Assembly (NCBI GenBank): GCA_024711145.1
Contig: JANJTJ010000125.1
Location: 1-53,187 of the forward strand
Length of the DNA: 53,187 nucleotides
Source of the DNA: Balneolales bacterium
GTDB taxonomy: Bacteria > Bacteroidota > Rhodothermia > Balneolales > HLUCCA01
Direction: 5' to 3'
Position 1 is the stretch's first letter; the number at the start of each line of letters is the position of its first letter. Below, one piece after another: positions 46,143-53,187 of the stretch. Made by a program: the position numbers and the translations under genes. The notes beneath the pieces are model-generated. The model searched no databases. It saw only the letters and a list, made by a program, of their open reading frames with translations, and had not been told where the DNA came from.

Positions 46143-46528
46143 CCGGCCAAGTATTTCTCACCCTGGGAGCCATAACCCTGCTCTCGCTCACGGCGCTGAA
46201 CGTGAACCGCACCTATGTGGCCACCCTGGAGGCCGCCGTGGGCATCCAGGCCGAGCAGGACGCCATCCATTTCGCGCAAACCCTGGCCGACGAGGTCGCT
46301 TCGCGCCGGTACCTCTACGACAACCTGGCCACCCTGTACCCACCGGGCAACACCCGGGCCTGGGTCACCCCCAGCGGCGACAGTTTGAGCGGATCGGTGG
46401 CTGTCGGTGCCGAAACCACCCTCCCCTTTTCCACACCGGGCCGTTATGTGACCGTGAGCGTGCTGTCGCGGGAACAGGGCGTTCCCATCCAGCGGGTCCG
46501 CTTGCTCATTCCCATACCGGAGCCCTGA
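46136..46528 (+). CDS. Pseudopilin-like protein with N-terminal TM (GTG start; TTG at 46130 possible)
   Basis: STGQVFLTLGAITLLSLTALNVNRTY, hydrophobic N-terminus then globular region. Confidence 0.6.
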   Translation: MSTGQVFLTLGAITLLSLTALNVNRTYVATLEAAVGIQAEQDAIHFAQTLADEVASRRYLYDNLATLYPPGNTRAWVTPSGDSLSGSVAVGAETTLPFSTPGRYVTVSVLSREQGVPIQRVRLLIPIPEP

Positions 46529-46531
46529 CCC

Positions 46532-46978
46532 TTGGGATCCCAGTACGACCTCGTCATCTCCTTCATCGTAGCCGGCATGCTGGTGCTGCTGGTACTCAGC
46601 ATGCAGATCTTCATGGTCGAAACCACGGCGGAGACTTCGGCCATACATACCACCCAGGCCCGCATCAACGTGGGTATGCAGCGGTTGCACGAGGAAGTGC
46701 GCGGGTTCGACCGCCTCATCCAGCTCAACGACTCGGTGCTCGTGTTCGGTACCGCCGCCGGCGATTCGGTACGCATAGGCCGCACAGGCAGCCGGTTGGT
46801 CCTGCATCGCACGCCCGCCATCGGTGCCGCACGTACCGACACCCTCGAATTGGGCCTGACGGATACCGATTTCCGGATAACCGACACCGCCGGCGCAGCC
46901 CCCTATTTCCTGCGCATCCGACTCGACGCCCAGGGAACCGCCATCCAACGCGACATCTACCTGAGGAATCTGGACTGA
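46532..46978 (+). CDS. Pseudopilin-like (PilW/PilX-type) protein
   Basis: Single N-terminal TM, then polar helix and globular domain; 3 bp after the previous gene. Confidence 0.6.
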   Translation: MGSQYDLVISFIVAGMLVLLVLSMQIFMVETTAETSAIHTTQARINVGMQRLHEEVRGFDRLIQLNDSVLVFGTAAGDSVRIGRTGSRLVLHRTPAIGAARTDTLELGLTDTDFRITDTAGAAPYFLRIRLDAQGTAIQRDIYLRNLD

Positions 46979-46981
46979 ACC

Positions 46982-47900
46982 ATGGGTCGTTACGCCATAT
47001 TCACGGTCATGGCCCTCATCTTCGGTTTGGTGACCTACAACCATGCCATGATAAGCGGAGCCCTGCAACCCAAAGCCGAGAACATCGCCATGGCCGGCCA
47101 GGCACAACGGCCAGGAGTACGCCATCGCCGTGGTGTTGGAATTCGAACCCGGCGACGACACCTGGGACCCCGACCTCAGCAAAGCCGTTTTCGCTTCGGA
47201 AACCATCCGTTTGGAAGGCAGCGCCCGCATTCGGGGCCATGTGGGAACCAATTCCACCGCCGTGGGGGGTGTCCGCATGCAATGGGCCACCAAAATCGAC
47301 AGCAGTCTGACCATAGGCCCGGGCGGCAATCCGCTCACCGTGCCCATATTGGCCAACTCGGCAGGCAACATCGGTCCGGGCGGCGTGAAAGTGGCCACCC
47401 AGCTCAAGGAACACGCCATGCCCGTGTATCCCGAGTATCCGGCCAAAACCGCCCCCATCGTGAACTGGACCGTAGGTGGCGCGTCGTCGGTGACCAAAAA
47501 TCCGGCCGATTACTCCGGCAAGTACATCCCGGCCATCAGCGTGACCGCCAGCGGAACCCTGTACATCAACACCAACAATCAGAACCAGGTCATCCACACC
47601 TCGGCCATCACCATATCGGGTTCGGGCCGCATCATCATCCAAGGTACCGGGCATGTCACCACCGGTGGTACCGCCGTGAGCGTTACCGGAGCGGCCGACG
47701 CGCATTCGCGCGTCATCTATGCGCCGGCCGCCACCGTCACGTTGGGAGGTTCGGGAAAAGTGACCGGAACGGTGATCGCCCGGCATTACATCGCCACCGG
47801 TTCGGCCGATGTGTGGTTCGCAACCGGGCTCGACGAAAAACTGCCACCGTTGAAATCGGCGGCGGCGGCACCCCGGGTGCGTGTAAAATCTTGGTACTGA
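46982..47900 (+). pseudogene. N-terminal-TM protein with beta-helix-like C-terminus (PilX/DUF7305-like), frameshifted near 47100-47110
   Basis: Frame 46982 MGRYAIFTVMALIFGLVTYNHAMISGALQPKAENIAMAGQAQ continues in another frame as NGQEYAIAVVLEFEPGDDTWDPDL...VKSWY. Confidence 0.6.
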
Positions 47901-47951
47901 GGCCCGATTTCCGGTGCCTCCTGCTAACTTGCAGGCCAGACGTCATCCGCT

Positions 47952-49679
47952 TTGGCCGTACCAACACATCCGCTCCGGGCACCTTGGAGCACCGAGCATC
48001 CAGATGCATTTCTGATCCTCTCGGATACCGACACCGCCATCCGTGCCGTCAACGACCGCTATGCCCATGCCCTCGGGGTGCATGCCTCCGAGCGCGTCGG
48101 GTTGCGCTGGATGGACGCCCTCACCGGGGAAGAACGCATCCGGGTCCGCCGCGACATCGCCGCCTGCACGCCGCAACACGCCGCCTTCGTAACGGAAACC
48201 TGCGACCCGAAACCCGACGGCACCGAATTGTGGGTCAGGTGGGTGCACCAGGGGCAGTTCGAGAACGGTCGTCTGGTCGCCTTCCATTCGGTGGGTACCG
48301 ACATCACCGCCCGGAAACGGCGCGAACGGCATGAGGTCGAACTGCTCGAGGCGGTACCCGACATCTTCCTGCGCATCGACCGGGAACACCGGTTCCAGGA
48401 CCAACACGTCGGCCGTGGAGGGCAACCGCTCCTGCCGCCCGGCGAGTTCCTGGGAAAACGTATGGATGAGATCCTGCCGTTCGATGTGGCCCGGGAGGCC
48501 GGTATCGCCATAGACCGCGTGTTCCGTACCGGCAAATCCACCACGTTCGAATATTCCCTGCGGTTCCCGCACGGCACCCGCTGGTTCGAAAGCCGCATCT
48601 TCCTCGAAGACCAGGACATGGTCACCGTGGTCGTGCGCGACACCACCGCCCAGCACACCATGCTCAAGGCCTTGGAACGTGCCCGCCGCGACTATGCCAC
48701 CATCTTCGAGGGCACCGACGAAGCCATCTTCCTGGTGACCGTGGAAGACGACGGGTTCCGCTTCCAACGGGTGAACCCCGCCTTGCTGCGCCGCACCGGT
48801 TTCGGCAAGGCCGACCTGGAAGGCAGACGCATCGAGCAGGCCCTGCCACCCGATATCGCCGCATTCACCCATCAACGGTTCACCGAATGCGCGACCACCG
48901 ACACCCAGTTGCGTTTCCAGGCCGAAGTACCGGTCCCTACCGGATTGCGCACCTGGGATGTCACCCTCACACCGGTCAAAGAGGCCGACCGGGTGCGGTT
49001 CATCATCGGATCGGCCCTGGACATCACCGAAAAGGTGCGGGCAGAAAAGAATCTGATCGATGCCCTGCGCGAAAAGACCGTGCTGCTGGCCGAAATCCAC
49101 CACCGGGTGAAGAACAACCTGGCCATCGTGGACAGCCTGCTGGAGCTGCAGAAAGACCACACCGACGCGCCGGACATCCGGGTGGCCCTGCAGGAAAGCC
49201 AGTTCCGCATCAAGACCATGGCCCTGATCCATGAGATGCTCTACAAGAACGATTCCTTCTCGCGGATCGCCTTCGATGCCTACATCCGCGAATTGGGCGC
49301 GCATATCCACCGGGCCCAGGGGCCGGCGGGCGGCGGCATCACCTTGGAGTTCGATACCCAACGGCTCGAACTGCCCATGACCGGCTCCGTGCCGGCGGCC
49401 CTGGCCTTCAACGAAATCCTCAACAACGCCTTCAAACATGCCTTCGGTGCGGGCGAGCCCGGCCGCATCCGCGTGATCCTGGAATCGCACGAAAACCACG
49501 TCACACTGACCATCACCGACAACGGCATCGGGTACGATCCCGACCGGAACGGTCGGGAAGAGGGGTTGGGTATCACCCTCATCCGTACTTTGGCCGAGCA
49601 ATTGGGCGGATCCGTCCGTTGGATCATCGGCGATGGTACACGGGTGGAACTGGTTTTTCCTGCGGAACCGAACAGATGA
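47952..49679 (+). CDS. PAS-domain histidine kinase, HisKA_2/HWE-like (TTG start assumed)
   Basis: LLAEIHHRVKNNLAIVDSLLELQ; FNEILNNAFKHAFGAGEPGRI. Confidence 0.87.
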   Translation: MAVPTHPLRAPWSTEHPDAFLILSDTDTAIRAVNDRYAHALGVHASERVGLRWMDALTGEERIRVRRDIAACTPQHAAFVTETCDPKPDGTELWVRWVHQGQFENGRLVAFHSVGTDITARKRRERHEVELLEAVPDIFLRIDREHRFQDQHVGRGGQPLLPPGEFLGKRMDEILPFDVAREAGIAIDRVFRTGKSTTFEYSLRFPHGTRWFESRIFLEDQDMVTVVVRDTTAQHTMLKALERARRDYATIFEGTDEAIFLVTVEDDGFRFQRVNPALLRRTGFGKADLEGRRIEQALPPDIAAFTHQRFTECATTDTQLRFQAEVPVPTGLRTWDVTLTPVKEADRVRFIIGSALDITEKVRAEKNLIDALREKTVLLAEIHHRVKNNLAIVDSLLELQKDHTDAPDIRVALQESQFRIKTMALIHEMLYKNDSFSRIAFDAYIRELGAHIHRAQGPAGGGITLEFDTQRLELPMTGSVPAALAFNEILNNAFKHAFGAGEPGRIRVILESHENHVTLTITDNGIGYDPDRNGREEGLGITLIRTLAEQLGGSVRWIIGDGTRVELVFPAEPNR

Positions 49680-51304
49680 AGGATATCAGACTCGGCATAC
49701 CCTACCTCATCGTCTGGGCCCTGTATGTGGCCCTGGGATGGGCCGGCGTGCAATACGTCCATCTGGAACCGGCCAACATCTCGGTGGTCTGGTTGCCGGC
49801 GGGCATAGCCCTGAGCGCCCTGCTGCTGCTCGGCTGGCGCGGATTGATCCCCGTGTTCCTGGGAGCCCTTGTCGTGCAAACGGCTTTCGCAGGCTACCCG
49901 GCCTGGTACCACGCGGCGATCGCCGTTGGAGTGCAGACCGTACAGCCGGCCCTGGCATACCTGCTGGTGCGGCACCTTCCGTTCGACGACATGCTGCACG
50001 ACATCCGCGCCTACCTGCGTTTCATGGGCTGGGGAGCGCTCATGCCGCCCCTGCTCACCACCTGGGTGTTCGTGGGCAATCTGCACCTGGCCGGCGTGTA
50101 CGTGCATACCGACCTCGCCTCCTGGCTGCGGCTTACGGCCACATCCAGCCTGGGCGACGCCTTGGGCGTGTTGCTCATCGTACCGGCCTTTGCGGCCATC
50201 CGCCAGGTCCGCTGGTCCCAGGTACCATCCCGTTCCTGGCGCGACGGCCTGCTGCTTACAGCCCTGTTCATCGGTGTGCTCGTGTTCATGAACATGCACA
50301 AGGAGATCCGACCGGTTGCCGTACTCTTTCCGTTGGCGTTGATCGCCCTGCGGCTGCGCATGGCCGGAGCCACCGTAGGCGTTCTGGCCACTACCGGTAT
50401 CGTGCTTACCGGCACGGCGCTCGGCTTCGGCCCACTGGCGGGGCTGCCCATGGAACTCCGGTACATCAACATGGTGAGTTTCGTGTTGTCGGTGGGGCTC
50501 ACCATCCACCTCATCGCCATCGCCCGCGAGTCGCTACGGGTGGCCAATGAGCAGTTGGAAGCCCGGGTGGCCGAACGTACCCGGCAATTGAGCGAAAGCG
50601 AGACCCGGTTGGCCGAAATGAACCACGCCAAAGACCGCCTCATGTCCATCATCGCGCACGACCTGCGCAGCCCCCTCAGCGGCATCCTCGGCGTGGCCGG
50701 CTTCATGGAACAGGATGCCCGGAACGGCGATTTCTCCGAAATCCCCCAACATGCCGCCCTGCTGTCGCGCAGCGCGCGCCAAACCCTGGACCTGTTGCAC
50801 AACCTGTTGGATTGGTCGGCGGCCCGCTCCGGCGGCATGCGGTTCGAACCGGTGGAGACCGACCTGGACCGCTCCGTACGCGACGCCCTGGGCGCGGCAC
50901 TGGAGACGGCCGCCGTCAAACGGGTTGAATTGGACGTGGATGTTCCGGCTGGTTTGCTCGTGCGCCTGGACCGCCACATGTTCTCCACCATCCTGCGCAA
51001 TCTGGCATCCAACGCCATCAAATACACCCGACCGGGCGGCAAGGTCCGCGTTCGAGGCGAGGCCCGAGCCGAAGGCGGCTTCCGCCTGTCGGTGCAGGAC
51101 TCGGGCATCGGCATGTCCCGGGAAGTCCTCGACTCCCTCTTCGGCGGGCAGGAAGTACGCACCACGCCCGGCACCGATGGCGAAAAAGGCTCCGGCCTGG
51201 GGTTGGCCTTATGTTCCGATTTTGTCCGTCGCCACAGCGGCACCATCCGCGCCGATAGCAACCCGGGCGCCGTTACCACATTCACCCTCGAGTTTCCACC
51301 ATGA
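49676..51304 (+). CDS. MASE1-domain sensor histidine kinase
   Basis: ANISVVWLPAGIALSALLLLGWRGLIPVFLGAL; MSIIAHDLRSPLSGILGV; GSGLGLALCSDFV. Confidence 0.9.
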   Translation: MKDIRLGIPYLIVWALYVALGWAGVQYVHLEPANISVVWLPAGIALSALLLLGWRGLIPVFLGALVVQTAFAGYPAWYHAAIAVGVQTVQPALAYLLVRHLPFDDMLHDIRAYLRFMGWGALMPPLLTTWVFVGNLHLAGVYVHTDLASWLRLTATSSLGDALGVLLIVPAFAAIRQVRWSQVPSRSWRDGLLLTALFIGVLVFMNMHKEIRPVAVLFPLALIALRLRMAGATVGVLATTGIVLTGTALGFGPLAGLPMELRYINMVSFVLSVGLTIHLIAIARESLRVANEQLEARVAERTRQLSESETRLAEMNHAKDRLMSIIAHDLRSPLSGILGVAGFMEQDARNGDFSEIPQHAALLSRSARQTLDLLHNLLDWSAARSGGMRFEPVETDLDRSVRDALGAALETAAVKRVELDVDVPAGLLVRLDRHMFSTILRNLASNAIKYTRPGGKVRVRGEARAEGGFRLSVQDSGIGMSREVLDSLFGGQEVRTTPGTDGEKGSGLGLALCSDFVRRHSGTIRADSNPGAVTTFTLEFPP

Positions 51305-53187
51305 AACAATCGCTGCTGCTTTTGATCCTGGCCCTGGGCCTGTCCGCTCCCTTATCCGCTCAAAAGCACACGGTGGTATCGCCCGGTGCTGTGAATTCGA
51401 TCACCTTCGAGCTCATGGACGGCATACCGACCTACCGGGTGGACCGCCTGGGCCGGCCCGTGCTCGGCACGTCGCGCCTCGGCTTCACCCTGAAAGACCA
51501 GGAACCCTTCGACCAGGGCTTCCGCATCGTGTCGGTCCGGCGCGATTCGCTCGACCAGACCTGGGAGCAGGTATGGGGCGAACAACGCCACATCCGCAAC
51601 CACTACCGCGAATTGCGCATCGCGTTGGAGGATTCCGCCTCCCGCCGGCGCATGGACGTGGTCTTCCGCGCCTACGACGATGGCATCGCCTTCCGCTACG
51701 AGTTCCCCCGGCAGCCCAATCTCGGCGCCTTCCTCATCATGGACGAACACACCGAGTTCGCCTTGCCCGAGGGTCCGGCCCGCACCTGGAGCATCGACGC
51801 CTACCAGTGGAACCGGTTCGAATACTACTACGACGAGCGCCCCCTGGCCGCGCTCGACACCGTGCACACGCCCCTCACCCTGCAACGGCCCGACGGGCTG
51901 CACCTGAGTTTCCACGAAGCCGCCCTGGTGGACTGGAGCACCATGACCCTCGAGCGCATCCATGGCACCACCTTCAAGGCCAACCTGATGCCCTGGAGCG
52001 ACGGCGTGAAAGTGCGCACCGCGGCGCCGGCCGTTTCGCCCTGGCGCACCGTTCAGATCAGCGACGATGCGGCGGGCCTCATCGAGAGCTACCTCATCCT
52101 CAACCTGAACGAACCGAACAAGATCGAAGACACCAGCTGGATCGAACCCGGCAAATATGTGGGCATCTGGTGGGAGATGCACCTGGACAAAAGCACCTGG
52201 AGCATCGGTCCCAAACACGGAGCCACCACCGCCAACGCCAAGCGCTACATCGATTTCGCGGCGGCCAACGGGTTCGACCAGGTGCTGGTGGAAGGCTGGA
52301 ACACCGGGTGGGAAGGCGAATGGTACCGGGCCGGCGCCGTATTCGATTTCACCAAAGCCTACCCCGATTTCGACCTGGAGGAAGTAGCCCGTTACGCCCG
52401 GGAGAAGGGTGTGAGGCTGATGGGGCACCACGAGACCAGCGCCGCCGTGGAGCATTACGAATCGCAGATGGAAGCCGCTTTCGCCCTGTACCAACGCAAT
52501 GGCGTGCGCAGCGTGAAAACCGGATACGTAGGCCATGGCACCGACATCCGCCGAACCGACGAACGCGGCGTGAAGCACCCCGAATGGCACCACGGGCAGT
52601 TCATGGTACGCCACCATCAGAAGGTGGTGGAGACGGCGGCCCGTTACGGCATTTCGCTCAATGTGCATGAAGGGCTGAAAGACACCGGCCTGCGCCGCAC
52701 CTGGCCCAACCTGATGACCCGCGAAGTGGCCATTGGCCAGGAATACAACGCCTGGGGCGGCGACGGCGGCCACCCGCCCAGCCACACGGTCACCCTGCCC
52801 TTCACCCGCAACCTGGCCGGCCCCTTCGATTACACGCCCGGCGTGCTGCAGCTCACCTTCGAGCCCTACCGCCCCCAGAACCGCGTGAAAAGCACCATCA
52901 GCAAGGAGCTGGCCCTTTATGTGGTGCTGTATTCGCCCTTGCAGATGGCCGCCGACCTTCCCGAGAACTACCTCAAACATGCCGAGGCCTTCCGGTTCAT
53001 CCGCGAAGTACCCACCGATTGGCATGAGACCCGCGTGCTGAACGGGGAGATCGGCGATTACGTGACCATCGCCCGGCGCGACCGTGATTCCGAGCGCTGG
53101 TTCCTCGGCAGCATCACCGACGAATCCGGCCGCCTGCTCCGGATCGACCTCTCCTTCCTGGATCCGGGCCGCCGCTACCGTGCCACC
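51301..53187 (+). CDS. Glycoside hydrolase family 97 (SusB-like alpha-glucosidase/galactosidase), partial at window end
   Basis: SPGAVNSITFELMDGIPTYRV; YDDGIAFRYEFP; GFDQVLVEGWNTGWEG; LNVHEGLKDTGLRRTWPNLMTREVAIGQEYNAW. Confidence 0.9.
   Translation, partial: MKQSLLLLILALGLSAPLSAQKHTVVSPGAVNSITFELMDGIPTYRVDRLGRPVLGTSRLGFTLKDQEPFDQGFRIVSVRRDSLDQTWEQVWGEQRHIRNHYRELRIALEDSASRRRMDVVFRAYDDGIAFRYEFPRQPNLGAFLIMDEHTEFALPEGPARTWSIDAYQWNRFEYYYDERPLAALDTVHTPLTLQRPDGLHLSFHEAALVDWSTMTLERIHGTTFKANLMPWSDGVKVRTAAPAVSPWRTVQISDDAAGLIESYLILNLNEPNKIEDTSWIEPGKYVGIWWEMHLDKSTWSIGPKHGATTANAKRYIDFAAANGFDQVLVEGWNTGWEGEWYRAGAVFDFTKAYPDFDLEEVARYAREKGVRLMGHHETSAAVEHYESQMEAAFALYQRNGVRSVKTGYVGHGTDIRRTDERGVKHPEWHHGQFMVRHHQKVVETAARYGISLNVHEGLKDTGLRRTWPNLMTREVAIGQEYNAWGGDGGHPPSHTVTLPFTRNLAGPFDYTPGVLQLTFEPYRPQNRVKSTISKELALYVVLYSPLQMAADLPENYLKHAEAFRFIREVPTDWHETRVLNGEIGDYVTIARRDRDSERWFLGSITDESGRLLRIDLSFLDPGRRYRAT

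Noticed and set aside
47925-47932. TAACTTGC box as a leaderless promoter for the 47952 kinase
   Set aside because: No ATG/GTG/TTG within 3-6 nt; the nearest plausible start (TTG 47952) would give a normal leader, so it was not counted as leaderless evidence.
1-53187. tRNA, rRNA, prophage, IS elements, integrons
   Set aside because: No cloverleaf or rRNA-like segment, transposase, integrase or phage structural gene was recognisable on either strand by eye.

Overview
This 53.2 kb window looks like compact, GC-rich chromosomal DNA from a Bacteroidota/Rhodothermota-type bacterium. The taxonomic guess is inferred from T9SS-type C-terminal sorting domains, TAnnTTTG-like promoter elements and GH97/GH13 enzymes. 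I found about 40 genes and no convincing tRNA/rRNA, transposase, prophage or CRISPR array. Recognisable genes include: secreted GH13 alpha-amylase, YfiT/DinB protein, THUMP-like methyltransferase, ppdK, an operon of PspA/coiled-coil/membrane coiled-coil/enoyl-CoA hydratase/CBS/AAA ATPase, thymidine phosphorylase, PdxB, TatD, tryptophan dioxygenase, an ABC-2 exporter, an MBL exonuclease with a ligase-like protein, a serine hydrolase, an AlkA-type glycosylase, a Reg_prop histidine kinase, an MacB-like permease, a TolB-amidohydrolase, an MFS transporter, a porin, two YceI proteins, an NtrC-type two-component system, an AKR, a VOC protein, an aldehyde dehydrogenase, RlmF, a T9SS glycosidase-like protein, a pseudopilin-like trio, two tandem histidine kinases and GH97. 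The most unusual signals are: (1) four pairs of TTCAC-N5-GTGAA palindromes (7 perfect, 1 degenerate) inside the amylase CDS, conserved across different reading frames with 20-23 bp centre spacing; (2) a composite repeat (G-rich heptamer/octamer array plus CCCAWAGT octamer array) found three times, twice abutting methyltransferase start codons and once in frame inside pdxB; (3) paired divergent sigma54 -24/-12 promoters between a porin and yceI, beside an NtrC-type regulator; (4) TAnnTTKS-type boxes 3-6 nt upstream of many start codons, implying leaderless transcription, including a 21-bp palindromic bidirectional promoter; (5) a DNA-ligase-like protein that appears to lack its nucleotidyltransferase domain; (6) a PspA (ESCRT-III superfamily) plus Vps4/Ycf46-like AAA operon; (7) a leader with two mutually exclusive hairpins before a frameshifted pseudopilin-like operon. 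All coordinates and motifs were read by eye; no database search was run.
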